NCBI GenBank assembly: GCA_010909725.1
Contig: JAACMV010000008.1
Coordinates: 930,001-994,000 of the forward strand
Direction: 5' to 3'
Length of the DNA: 64,000 nucleotides
From: Picochlorum sp. 'celeri'
Lineage: Eukaryota > Chlorophyta > Trebouxiophyceae
In this document: positions 9,929 through 22,200 of the stretch, piece by piece
How positions within the stretch are numbered: the first letter of the stretch is position 1
How the letters are laid out: every line of letters begins with the position of its first letter
Notes under the pieces: generated by a model
Databases searched by the model: none
Told to the model about the DNA's origin: nothing
The model's input: only the letters and a program-made list of their open reading frames with translations
Made by a program: the position numbers and the translations under genes

Positions 9929-10990
9929 ATGGCTAGTATCACGCATATTCCTCTCAGGAGGCTCTATATTAGCAATCAAAGCATTAATAGCCAAGGGGCA
10001 CATCGATCTGTGGTTGCCAAGGCGAATGCTTCTAGGAGGGATGGGCTGATGCTAGTGACTGGAGTTTTGATCAATCAGGTATCTCAGGCTGCATTTGGAT
10101 CAGACGATTTGCCCAAATCTTCCCAAACAGAGGGATCCTGCAATGGACCTGATTGTATCGGGGAAATCAATGAAACACTGAATACCTGTTCAATGAACTT
10201 GGACTCTTGCGTATCGACTTTAAACGACGACGAGTCTCATTTCATAGCCCCTTGGGAGTTCGAGAGTGACAGGTCAGAAGCCATTGAAAAGCTTATTGAC
10301 GTTGCGACTGGGGGGGCATATGATCCTTCGTTCATTGATTCACCGTTTGGTGTGCAGCAGACTGATGCTGCTGCATACATAGCAAAGGGCGTGATCGCTG
10401 TCCTGCGAAACGGAGAGATGCCGGAGAAGCCGAAGAGAAAGCTTCAAGATGCTGTGGTTCCATTCAAGGGTGAACTTATCGATCGACATACCACGCAGGG
10501 TGGTTCCGAGTATGTCAGGATCACTCTGTACCCTTCAGGAGGAGAAAATGAATCTTCACAGGATGTTGATCCCATTGAGATCATTGATGCAGAGTTCTTG
10601 TTCTTAAAGGGCGATTCGATTGTAAATGTGAGAGCTGTTTCTAGAGGGCAACCAGAAAGTGAGGGATTTGATAGAGGTCAGATTTCATTCAGCACGACAT
10701 CTGGGTTCTTGGTGGACAAGAATGTTGCCAGGCGAAGAATGGAAGGGCTTCGCAGAGCATTAAGATGGCAGCTAGCTCCCGTTCTTACAGATTTTGATCC
10801 GAAATTCAATCCAGAAGTTCCTGAAATCGTTGAGAGGATATTCCAGCCATTTTCTGAAAGAATAGTTTCAAACCATCTGGCGAGCCATATCCTGTTGAGT
10901 AGGGGCCCTTGTGAGTTCTTGTTTTCAAAATTCCTTCACATGAATAATGTATGTAATTATGGGATACACAATGATCATGTCTCATTCTGA
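9929..10990 (+). CDS. Plastid-targeted DUF1499-like protein
   Basis: The first ATG is at 9929 (MASITHIPLRRLYISNQ), giving up to 353 residues. The N-terminus is Ser-, Arg- and Asn-rich and acid-free, like a chloroplast transit peptide. The body has the DUF1499 pattern seen in bacteria and plastid/thylakoid proteins: DSCVSTLNDDESHFIAPWEF, then a region ending in LAPVLTDFDPKFNPEVPEIVERIFQPF. Function is unknown. The last 40 or so residues after QPFSE do not look like the family, and a TGTAA polyadenylation-type signal lies inside this frame at 10952-10956. The frame also runs 16 bp into the convergent FKBP gene. The true stop may therefore be near 10,870, displaced by a one-base error of the kind seen next door. 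Confidence 0.6.
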   Translation: MASITHIPLRRLYISNQSINSQGAHRSVVAKANASRRDGLMLVTGVLINQVSQAAFGSDDLPKSSQTEGSCNGPDCIGEINETLNTCSMNLDSCVSTLNDDESHFIAPWEFESDRSEAIEKLIDVATGGAYDPSFIDSPFGVQQTDAAAYIAKGVIAVLRNGEMPEKPKRKLQDAVVPFKGELIDRHTTQGGSEYVRITLYPSGGENESSQDVDPIEIIDAEFLFLKGDSIVNVRAVSRGQPESEGFDRGQISFSTTSGFLVDKNVARRRMEGLRRALRWQLAPVLTDFDPKFNPEVPEIVERIFQPFSERIVSNHLASHILLSRGPCEFLFSKFLHMNNVCNYGIHNDHVSF

Positions 10991-12711
10991 TCTTCCTTGG
11001 CATCGTTCTCCTCCTTGTTCGCATCGTTTGCTTGTGCCTCCTCCAATTTCTTTGATTCCTCTTCCCTTGCCTTCTCGATCTCTCGCTCCTTCTTTGCCTG
11101 AATCTCTAACTTCTGGAATGTAGATGACCACAAAGACTTTTCTTTCTGGGATGATTTTGCCTCTGCAGTTTTGAGCCGCTTGCGAAGGATCTTGAAATCC
11201 CCGTTATCTGGATCATTTCCGAGAGCAAGCTTAATATCTTGTGCTGCTTCAATCCAATCTTGAGTATCAATATATGACTGTGCCCTGCGGTACAACGCTT
11301 TCATATTATATGGATCAGTTTCTATTACTTTTGACGCTGCTTCTCTCGCTCTCAATGGCTCTTTCATCTTCAGATATGCTGCTGCAGAATTCAACTGCAG
11401 AGACTTGAGAATCTTCTTAGCTTCCTCCTTGTTCTCTGCACTGAAGTTGTCATTGAATTCCACACATGTCTTTGACCGGTCCCAATATTTGATAGCACGA
11501 GAAACTTTACCAGCTTTAAATGCAGCATTGCCTTTGTCTTTCAGCAAAGAAGCATTGGAGATCTTCTCCTCCTCATCCATATCCCAAGATTCTTTTGCCT
11601 TCTCCATTTCCAACAATTTGATGTCATAGATTACTGTAGCTGCACCAGGCACATTCAAATCTTCGGATCCCGAGTTTCCAAAGGCATATTCCGGGTCAAT
11701 TTTGACAAGAGCATGCTCATGCAATTTCATCTTCATGATTGCTAGTTCCAAACCCTCACAAGGGCACTGATCCTCCTCAGTCACAAACTCAAGGGGAGAA
11801 TCCTCTGGCTTCTCATCAAATACAGTCCCATCCTCAAGCCTACCAATATACTTACTTTCACAGTGGCACCTGCATTCGGGTGCTTCCAGTCATCGATAGA
11901 ATTCAGAGACTTTTTCACAACCTTGTGGTCTGCAGTCACAAATTCGACCTTGTGCCAATCAATAAGCGACACCTGAATCTCCAAATCCAAACTTGCATCG
12001 ATCCCATACTGCTCTGCACTTGACGCAGACAATCCATACTCTCCTGCCCGTATAATCACGGTGGCCTCTTCAGTTTTCTTCATCTTTCTCACTGCCATAT
12101 CCAACCCTGTGCAGCGAAAGCCGGATGTCGCCTCAGTACCCATGAAAAGTGCCGCGTTATGGTTTCCAACGATGACCTCTTGCTCCCCCTTCTTCGTAGA
12201 ATAGATGATTTTCTCGCTGCCCTTCTCCTTGACAGTCAGATGAACAAGAGCGTCATCCTGCTCATTTGGGGTAGCCCATCCCTCACCCTCCTTTGTCACA
12301 AACTTCAAAACCCCCTCCATCACCAGACTCGGTGATATCTGCATGGCTTTTCCAACCAAGTAGCTCCACCTCAAAGACCAATGTGGCATTGCCAGGAATA
12401 GACCTCACCAGCTCCATTCTCACCGTATCCGTATTCTGGATCTATAGTGAAGCGTGAAATCTCGCCTTTTTTCATTGTGGCCACTCCAACATCCATCCTT
12501 TGATCACAGATCCCTTTCCAAGCTCAAATGAGAACGGATCTCCTCGCTTGCGTGATGAGTCGAACTCAGTGCCGTCAGACTGGAGGGTCCCAACATAATG
12601 CACCCTGACCGTATCCCCAGGCTCGGGCACACCATCCTCCTCCCCATATTTCAATATTTCCTTGATAACTTTCTGGGGGCTAGCAACCTCAATTGTCTCA
12701 AGCACGCTCAT
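10975..12711 (-). CDS. Multi-FKBP plus TPR co-chaperone (ROF1/FKBP62-like), frameshifted
   Basis: A peptidyl-prolyl isomerase and Hsp90 co-chaperone of the plant ROF1/FKBP62 or animal FKBP52 type. Three FKBP units can be read: the first from the ATG at 12709-12711 ([26 protein letters not shown]), the second between 12.3 and 11.9 kb, the third around 11.85-11.6 kb ([13 protein letters not shown]). They are followed by a three-repeat TPR domain ([38 protein letters not shown]) and a charged Glu/Lys-rich tail. The coding frame is broken four times: a missing G near 12,490-12,497, one extra base near 12,403-12,412, an extra C in the run at 12,311-12,315 (plus strand), and a missing T in plus-strand sequence near 11,851-11,856. 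The shifts sum to zero and every conserved residue is present, so about 578 residues would be made if they are not real. Confidence 0.82.
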
Positions 12712-13230
12712 CGCAATTGTGGGTTGTTCTTCTTTCCGTGATCAATTGTCAAATACAGTGGGTGCAAGCAGCTAGATTGAGTGCTGCAGGATGCAGAAAT
12801 ACTTAACGCCTAATTCCAAAGATGTTATGTACTGAACGGATTCCAATGATAGCTCTGCATACGTTTGTGGAGATGCCATGGCATCGCATCCAAGTGCTTC
12901 TAGAAAATTCTACAAGGTCGCGCCCAAAGGGCCAGGCACATGCACTGTGCATCTTGGATTTAAATTAGGAATTCCTTATTTAAATATACCCCGACACTCT
13001 CCTGTAGCACTGTCCAGGCTAATACTCCGGGTGATAGGCCTTCAGTTGCTCAATCTAGACTATAAGGAGAATATTAGTATCCTTGGATATCCGAAATATG
13101 TGCATGGAATCTGAGAGCTCTCATTGACGCCACTTCCATGGTCGTACAATAAGAGTCCGGCCACTCGCTGGGGCTCATCTACAATCATTATTGATTAATT
13201 GAAAATTTTCATGTCATATAGGCGTCCCCA
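12712..13230. other. Divergent spacer between FKBP-TPR and SETX-like genes
   Basis: 519 bp that should hold the two promoters. The main visible structure is the near-perfect 28-bp palindrome described separately. A plus-strand frame at 12878-13114 is AT-rich and not protein-like. No RNA gene was recognised. The 5' end of the SETX-like gene is uncertain, so some of the right part may be coding. Confidence 0.45.
12958..12985. promoter_or_regulatory. 28-bp near-perfect palindrome in divergent promoter
   Basis: The arms ATTTAAATTAGGAA and TTCCTTATTTAAAT pair at 13 of 14 positions around a central AATT. It lies about 250 bp upstream of the FKBP-TPR start and a similar distance before the SETX-like gene. 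Symmetry and position suggest a dimeric regulator site or a shared promoter element. AT-richness makes chance more likely than the length alone implies. Confidence 0.3.
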
Positions 13231-16200
13231 ATGTTGCCGGGAAGCACTCTAAGGGAGTCGCACCGAGACATTTTTGCTGGCAGGTTTGAAGGGGATGTTG
13301 TGAGTGGAGGGTTATTGGTACCAGTCTTGTGGTGCATGGAACGATCATGTCCGTACAAAAGATGGCCCAGGTGAAGAGTCAAAGCCAAAGTACGAAGCGA
13401 TTCCATCGGAATTTGATTCTGTGGATGAATATATACGGGTATTTGACCCTTTGGTAGTTGAGGAGGCAAAGGAGTGTGTGAGGTCATCATGGATTGAGCA
13501 CTGCCAGGGGGGGCATGGCATGTATGCAGTTATCACAAGTGTAGATGATTTAAAAAATCAGGGGGATGCTGCAGCGCAATATAGACAGATATGGAGCGTG
13601 GTGAAATTGGGGGTACGAAAGGGGTCTGTGAGCGAGTTGATACGATTGTGTCCCACCAAATATGGTTGTTGTTTTATCATCGAAAAGACCGTCCTACGTC
13701 AATGTCCGGAATACATGATTGGATCTGGTGCTGGAGCGGAGTGCAAGATAAGGAGGAAGGTGTATTGGTCGCTGGCGTGGCTCTACGAAAGGGGAGTGGG
13801 GCAACAGCAGGGGTTGTGGATCAAGGTGCATCCCATTTGTCAGCGACACGTGAATGCAGTCTTCTCGAAAGAATCGGACAATCAGAATGAGTGTCATGCA
13901 TGCATATCATCATTTCAACGGCTCAAGGATTCTGTCCAAAAGGAATGGTGGGTAACGCCAACACAATGCTTGTGAGTTCTGAGCGGGAATTCGATGCTCT
14001 TCACTCCGTGAGAAGTATTGACTCTAGCCTGATGCGATATATTCTGAAGCCATCTTTGCTTGTTTCTATGAATCGGGTGTATATGAATGATACTGTTAGG
14101 AGGGATATGTGGCCAAAGCATGCTCAGCACAAGCCGTTCATTCAATTTTTGAAATCCAAATATGATTACAGGCAGCTGGAAGCAATAGAAATGACGGCCT
14201 GTCAATTGACGTCAAGAAACGGAGGGTCTTCAAATACTAATTTGCCGTTTGTACTGATTCAGGGTCCTCCAGGAACAGGTATGCACATGTTTCCCATGTT
14301 GTCATTTGTATGGCACATCTCAAAAGCTAACACTGCTGTTGCAGGCAAAACGCATACAGTCCTTGGTGTTTTAAATGTATGGCATTTGTCCGCGTATCAG
14401 CAGTATTATTCCATCATGATACAGAGTGTTATTGAGAGAACAAAGAAGACTGGCTCTGGACTCAACTCTATGTCTCATGCATTGGGACTTGGCGCAAAAA
14501 AGCCTAGGATATTGGTTTGCACGCCATCTAATGCAGCATGTGACGAGTTGATGGCACGTGTGATGAAAGATGGTTTTGTGATGGCAATGGAAAGGCGTAC
14601 AAGCCAAATATTGTTGAGGATAGGTGGGGAGCAGCAGTCGATCCTAGGGTGAAGGATAGATTCCTGAATTCGTTGGTTTCGCGGTACTCATCTATGTCTG
14701 AGACGGATTGGCAGAATAGCTACCTAGAATGTGTCCATAATTGCAAAATGTTTGAACGAGAAGGGCGAATAATGGAAGCTTCACTGTCAAAAACATCCTC
14801 ACAGTCTGAAATAATGCTGCGGCTCATGCCTTGGTGGACATTTCCCAGTCAGTAGACAGGGTCTCAAAGCAGATTGAGAAGCTTCAGGCCTGTAAGCCAT
14901 TGGTATCGGGAGCAAAGGATGGGTCCTTTGGCCGCCAGGCTATAAGTGAAGTGGAGACTTTACTTTTGGCAGAGGCAGAAATGGTTTTTTCCACGCTTTC
15001 TTCTACTCAAAGGAAAAATTTTCAAGGATGCATGCTCCAGAGCTCCATTTCACACGGTACTGATTGATGAAGCTGGGCAGGCATCGGAAGTTGCTACATT
15101 ACAGCCATTGACTGCTGGCGCAAAAAGTGTTGTGCTTGTTGGGGATCCCCAGCAGTTGCCAGCCACAATTCTATCCGAGGCCGGAAAAGCTGTACAAATG
15201 GAACGCTCTCTATTTGAAAGGCTTCAACGCAAAGGCTGTCCAGTAGCATTATTATCTGTGCAGTATAGAATGCACCCAGAAATTAGAAAAATTTCCCTCG
15301 CAGCATTTCTACAATGGCAAATTGGAGGATGCCAAGGAAGTGTGTGATATGCCTTCAGAGCCATACCATAACACAAATTTTCTTGGTCCCTACCAAGTTT
15401 TTGATGTTGCAGAAGGTCAAGAAAAGAGAGGAAAGAATGGTGGCTCTCTAAGCAATGCTGCAGAGGCAGATTTAGCAGCGGGTCTCTATGGCCGCCTCAT
15501 GCAGGAATTAGAGCTGCAACTTGCATCGACGACCATCTCAGTTGCTGTAATTACACCATATAGGGAACAGAAAGCGCTTCTACGTAAACGATTTGAAGAA
15601 TTATGGGGAAGTAAATCTCTCAAAAATGTCGCAATCGAGACAATCGATAGCTATCAAGGCAGGCAAGTTGATGTTGTAATTCTGTCTTGTGTAAGGGCAG
15701 GCTCTGGTGGAGGACTCGGATTTGTCAATGATGTGAGGCGAATGAATGTTGCCATCACAAGGGCAAGGAGAAGTTTATGGGATCTTAGGCGCCTTAGCGA
15801 CCCTTCGGGCAAATAAGGAATGGAAGGCTCTCATCCAGGATGCAGAGGAGAGGAAGCTCGTTGTGTCACCAGCTTGTGCAGAGAAGCTGTTCCCTGAATT
15901 AGATTCTTTGCGAAAGAAGAAGGTCCCTGATAAACAGCCCATGAGTTCCGCGAGGAATCGTCAAATTGCGTTAACCTGGTTCCCATGAGGCCTTTGGCTG
16001 CTCGACCCATGGCCCCTGTTGTACCAATGAAGAAAGCTACAAAGCATCAGCCTATAAGTACTTCTTCCAGGCCCATGAAGAAATTACAGGATGCCGAGAA
16101 GAAAGAATATGGAAGGACCTCCATGCATAATTCGAATGAGGCAAAGGTTGTTGTATCACAAAAGAGAAAAAAGAGAACTCGCTCAGAGCAAAGCAATACT

Positions 16201-16251
16201 GGAACGACATATCCTAGTATAACCCGAAGGGCGTTAACTTTCGATATCTGA
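13231..16251 (+). CDS. Sen1/SETX/MAA3-type superfamily 1 RNA-DNA helicase, frameshifted
   Basis: The helicase family that resolves R-loops and helps end transcription. All SF1B motifs are readable: QGPPGTGKTH (Walker A, interrupted by an intron), CTPSNAACDELM, VLIDEAGQASE (Walker B), VLVGDPQQLPAT, VQYRMHPEIR, TPYREQKALL, ETIDSYQGRQVDVVILS and NVAITRARR. A 66-nt intron (14279-14344, donor GTATGC, acceptor TTGCAG) splits the Walker A Gly codon and is free of stops. The frame is broken at least eight more times, for example near 14,580, 14,613, 14,640, 14,811, 15,014-15,018, 15,287-15,291, 15,779-15,781 and 15,975, each repaired by one base, often in an A or G run. The N-terminal part (YEAIPSEFDSVDEYIRVFDPL) is clear from 13.38 kb. 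The start is uncertain: the ATG at 13231 is a candidate only. The stop at 16249-16251 lies 43 bp from the HUWE1-like stop. Confidence 0.8.
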
Positions 16252-16294
16252 TCATATAAATATTTATAATAGTAATTAATTATGATTAACGTGT

Positions 16295-19200
16295 CTATGC
16301 AAATCCAAATCCCTCTTTACCCTCGTGAATGGCGATCAGCAACCCTCTCTTTAAGTCTATCTTTTGAACTGTATTCTGGCAAGTCTAACTGATTAAACAG
16401 GTATGCGCAGTCGGAAGCCTATCTTCATCGCCGTACGCTTTGTGAATCTGAAACTTCTGCCTCCCAGATATCGCTTGAAGTTCACTAAATCCCCCCTACC
16501 GGGACCTTTGAAGTGCCCGTGACAAATTGGAGAAGAAGGGCCTTTTGCTCCCTGTCCATGGCAAAGCAATCTCCCAGAACCATAGGATGACTTGCGAAGA
16601 TGCAGAGTAACCCCCATGATATTCACAATTCGCTCTTAAATCCAATACATCCACATCTGGAAGACCCGAAATCATCAATTCCAATTCATGATCATTGAAT
16701 AGGGAGATTGAGATGCGTGGTACCACGTTCCAAAACCCATCTAGGAATGCATGAATCTGAGGTTGAATCGCATTCGTCATCCGATGGCGAGCTACAGCAT
16801 CCACGTAATCTCTTTTGTTTTGGTCAGTCACCTTGGTATTAGCACCATTGGAACATAGTTCAACGACTGACTTCTGCCCAAAGAAATCAGATTCTTCAGA
16901 GAATGTCAAATCCAAAACCCCATCAATATCATTCTCTAACATCCAGCTCAAGTTCTTGAAAAAGTCTGGATCAACCCCTTCAATATCACGATATGTCAGT
17001 GGTTGACCAAGCATATGTTTGTAGAAGGATCGCGTGAAGTGAGCATCAATGATCTGGTTATCCAGCAAAGCTTTGCCAACAACATGGCCCACAAATTTGA
17101 AATAATCCAGATGGGATATACCCCTAGCTTGATCTGTTTGTACAATGGAATTTGGATTTGGCTGATAGGTTGATGAACCCTGTGGAACAGCCTCGAAGAG
17201 AGATATTCCAGGGTTAAACATCTCTCTTGACATCACCTGATACCATTCTCTTGTCAAGCCTCCAACATCTACACCCTCTTCTCCTGAGAAAGTAACCTTC
17301 AAGGGTGACCTCATCTGAGACTTCGACACCACGCGGAGCTGATTGAAAGAATCCTCGAATACATGGGCGCGTCGCACATTCAGGGAGAGCCGTGAATGAT
17401 GTGCAAGCTGCCTTGCCAAGGTCTGAACGCGTTTTCTGAAATGAACTCTCTTATTCTCAAAGTCAAGCAGCTTAGGATATTTGAGCAACATATTCATCGA
17501 TCCATCCAGCACAGTCGGATCATTAGAGACGATCAAATTAATTAGCTTTCTGTGATTCTCAGCAAATCGAGAGAAGTTCGAATCTGATGATGGCAGACAG
17601 ACAACTTGAGATTTGTCAGGTGAACGAGATCCCTCTGCTTTTTTCCGATTTTTGACTTCCCGCCATCACATCGATTGATTGTATTCTAGTAAAACTCGCC
17701 ACAGTTTGCTCCTGTGCTGCTTTCGAGACTTCCTCTCTTTTGATCGTCCACGCTTGCTCCTCTTCTGTCAGCTCATTGATTTCCCTTGCAAGAACTTCCA
17801 GAGAGCATGAAGAGCACCTTAAGGTATCATGTATCAGAAAATATGATTCCACGTAAGGGCGTATCATTTTCACAGAGAGTGGCAAATGTTTTCCTGTCAC
17901 ATTTTCTTGCTTCTGCAATTCCTGCTCGATTGCTTTGGCAGCAATGTTGAATGGGCCCCACAAGGTTGTTTTAGTTCTCTCGAGCATCTTCTCCAAAACT
18001 TTCCCAGCAATGCTGCGCACTCGCTCTGCTTCAGCTGGCAAGCTTGGAGGATTTGGGTCGAAGCAATCAACAACAAGTTGGAAAATACCTTCAGCCACTG
18101 CTTGAAGACACCTAAATATGCCTAAGCCTTTGCTCTCTGGCCTCAAAATCTTGGTTGCAAGATTTGCACCATTGGTCAAATCTTGTAACTCAGTCATGGC
18201 AGTCAAAGAGAGGCGCTCAATAAATTCAGCTGCTGCGCTTCCTATTATTTCCCAGCAGTCTGAGTTGACAGATGTGATTGAATGTAATATCATTCTGACA
18301 CAGTCTGTTTCTGACTCTTTGAGAGATGGATACGTCAGCATCATCACATAGTTCCGAATAATATCTTTGTTAAGCACTTTAATCGCTTTGCGGGGTCCAA
18401 TAGCTTTCTCTTCCAACTCCTTGATCTCATTCTCTAGTTGTTCTATCTCTAGCGTATCAATAGCAGGGGAATCTGATGTACCCTCAACCCCTTTGGTATT
18501 TTTGTCCCTAATCTCCTTGATTTTCTTCTTCTTTGATTGAATGCTATTTTCCATTTCTTCGAAGTGGCTTAAAAATGTCCGAACAACTTCTAAAGACATG
18601 CTTCGTAAAGAACACTTTGAGATATCATGCCGCAAGGGCAAACTCAAGAGGACATCAAGAGCTGGTACAGAACTTCTGTGGTTTGTATCCATGATATCAA
18701 TGTGAATGATACCCATAGACTTATAAAGATCATAAAGAGACGATATATCCATCTCCAGCACATTATTTACCCCCCTTTCAACGAGATTAAAGCAATACCT
18801 GAGAAGCTCAAGCAGTCGCCTTGTAACTGCACTGGACAAAATTCCTGATTGAGGAATGCCAGTGTCATCATCAGGTTCCTCGAGATCCAGTAATTTCAAA
18901 ACGACTGAGGAACCATGTGTGTCTACAATATATTGATGGATATCTGTGAGTAGAGATGGCATAGGATGTTTCAGATTCGTAAGTGTAGCCTGCAAATTTT
19001 CTGTGTCTGTCTCCAGATTTGAAAGCGGGCACCTCAGTAGGCAGAAGATTTGCCTAAAAATTGCTTGAGCCGTGTGTTTGGATTCCGTTAAATGCCTTAT
19101 CGCTCTATTCAAATGAAGCTTGCCTTCCCAGCGTCCAAACTTGAGCAGCCTCAAAAGTTGTGGTATCTGATTCTCTTGCAGAAGAGGTTCACTATCGCTT

Positions 19201-22200
19201 TGAACATCATTTCTTTTGTCCAACCTTTCTGATTGTCTTCCCCTCTCAAATTGCAAATCGAATGAGATCCTATCAAAGTCAGGCGTCGAAAACTCAGACT
19301 GCAGTTGAGAAGCTCGATGCTGAGCAACTGGTTGGATCAACCTGCTCCATTCTCTATTAACAATTGGGTTTGATATGTTTTCCAATAGAGCATTTCTGGT
19401 ATTCCGGACACGAATCTCTCTTGGTCGGGTCCCTGAGGAATAAGTATTATCGATAAGCTCTCTAAGGGCTAATTCGATTTGATTTCCCGTGTCCTCTTCA
19501 TCAGCAATCTGATCTTGCTGAGGGTTGCTTGAATTCTCCATCCCAGCTAATGCTTCTGCTTGGAGTTCCTCTGGTATATGAGACATCATTTCTGCTACAT
19601 AATTTTCTCCGTTCATCTCGGTTGTTGTATTTCTATTTCTTTCTCGAGCAGATGCTGCTGCTCTTGAAATCCTCCTGGCTCGACGTTCCCTCTCATGGTT
19701 CTCAATCACTTCACCTTGCAAATCAGGGGGTAAAGCTGCCAAAAACTCAGGATCGATGGGTTCTATATCATCACTGTCATCATTGAGCTGATTTTCATTT
19801 GCATTATCCAAAGACGCTTCAGTTCCTGTGGGTACGACGACGGCATCGTCTGTGGGTCTCCTTGTGGATACCCCTGCTCCAGGTTCTGCAGTAGTCCGCT
19901 GCCGTTGCCTTGGACGCACGATGGGAGGACTGTTGGCTCGATTCTGGTCAAAATTAAGTATTTCACTCGTGATTGGATCACCTAAAGCATTTAGGCTGCG
20001 ATAGATACGATCTCTGCGCCTGTCCCTGGCACTGCTGTCGTGCTGTGCAATGTTTGCTGGGTCTTCAATCAATGCAGCAAAATGTTCAACTATTCTGACT
20101 CGGTAAATGCTGCTCTGGCAATCTGTTAAGACCTGGTTGTGACCGAAAGATACTGTTCCCTCGATGATCATGGCGATGGGCAGGAATCCATCTGCCAAAG
20201 TATCTAGATGGACTTGATTCATTGGACAGTAGTCCGTGCATCTCAGAGTGCCTTCCTGATTCACGAACCATTCCCGATATTGGCCGTGTTAAGATTGGAT
20301 GATGATATATTGAAGCAGGAATTTCCGTATCTTCATTAAATCTGGATGGTCGGAATGCAGGAACCAGCAATCTAGAGCTGATGAAAGCAGTCCAAATAAG
20401 GGGTCTTGGTTAAACTGCAGGTTGCTTCTCTCACCATCTTGTTCCTGTATCCAGAATCTTGCAACCAGCGTATTCGCAAAATTGTGATTAGAAACGATTG
20501 AGTCATCTCCATATGGACAAGCACCGTCTTCCTCGTACTCCTCATCACTATAATATTCCTCAGCGCCTTCTTCATTTCCATCGAGAAACTGATCATCATC
20601 ACTTGCGCCGTCTGCCATCGGTTCAAGAAGTGAATGAGGTCCTCTTTGCATGTTTCTCGCCAAAAATGGAGGTAGTCCTTCTCGGAAGAATGGTGCCCTT
20701 CTCCACTCAGAACTACCATCGACTGGGAAGATGTCATCAAAGTCGTACTCCATATCTAAAAGCATATCCTCCTCATCTCCTCCTCAACTGCCTCATCCTC
20801 AGCATCGCTATCACTCATATCATCGTCCATAGAGTCATCCATGGAATCATCATCAGAAGTACCTCCAACCTCAACCACAAGTGGGTTATCCGAGCTATCA
20901 TCTTCAATACTATCACCACTTTCTGTGTAGGACCACACTTCACTGTCTTCCTCACTATCCATGGAAGAGTAATATGAGGATTCTCCACCTCCCGAATCTT
21001 CCTCGTCTTCTAGAATCATAGCATCTTCATTGTCATCACTGCTCGCGTCAATGGGCTCCTCATGTGCAAGGAGCCATCCTCTCTCATTGAGTTGTGCAAC
21101 CAAATCTTCAAAGGGCACCCCCATGTCGCTTTCTTCTCCCATACCGTCTGCTATTTTCACTGTTGCTCTCACTGTAGTTAGCTTTTCAATAGAGCGAATG
21201 ATCGCCGATAGCAAGAGTTTCAGTCTCTCATCACTGGTATCTGACAAGTCCAACTGGTTTATGTATCAACGAGCAACGAAACCATGCCGCCCTGAAGAAA
21301 CCTTTCCATTAAATCCTTTGTGTAAGAAGCCTGATTATCTGAAGAAGAAGACGTTCCTTGCACGGATACCATTGTTGCTAAAAGAATTAATGCCCCCTCC
21401 AGGTCTGCAGAAATACTTCGCCTTTCACCAGCTTTATCTAGACTCCTTATATCTGTGTAGTTAGAAGGATTACCTTGGCCTGGATATGCAAATGAATGCA
21501 AAATTAACTGAATCTCCTGACAAATTCGCCTTTGTCCTTCTAGTGATTTTTGGGCGAGCGCAATCAGGAGTGAACATGCATCTTTGCTCAGGGACGTTCT
21601 CATGGGTACCTGTTCACCATGACCATGGTAGGAGACCTGATTCCTAAGGATGAACCCTATCAAGAAACAAAGATTCGATCCCTCATAGCCACCTGCTGCC
21701 TTTGTTGAACCTGATGGAATTGACTTCGTCTCTTTATTCTTGGATTTCTTTGAACTCTGCTTATCTTTCTTAGACACTTTGCTTTGTGGTGTTTGGAGGC
21801 CTTGTTTATTGATCACCCAATCTGGCAATGGATCAGCATCTCTGCGTAAAAATGCCGTGACACAATGGGTAGACGATATGAGAAACTCTGAGATCATATT
21901 GATACACAAAATTTGCTGAGAAAGCAAAAATCTTTCTGAACTCAGTTTCTTAGCTGATTTATCATCTAATTTTGATTGACTGGCCAGAAGGATCTTCTGC
22001 ACTGCTGCAGGCGATGCAAGATATATCAATCGACCAATAATAGCATCAATAATCTGCATTACTGGCGATGGAAGCTTTTTGTTCGACTTCTTTGGAGTCT
22101 TTTATCTGCCTGGGAGTTCTCTGCACCCTGCGCTCCTGAATTCTTTGCTCCTCCATCTTCTGTATCAGACATCTTTTGCTCAGTACAGCCGCCCTCTAGT

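Noticed and set aside
10975..22090. Treating the frame changes as many tiny introns
   Set aside because: Most corrections need a missing base to be added, not sequence removed, and the sites lack GT...AG borders of plausible length.
10975..22090. Calling the FKBP-TPR, SETX-like and HUWE1-like genes pseudogenes
   Set aside because: There is no loss of conserved residues, no nonsense codons in the true frame, and the 5' half of the HUWE1-like gene is perfect; assembly error is more economical.
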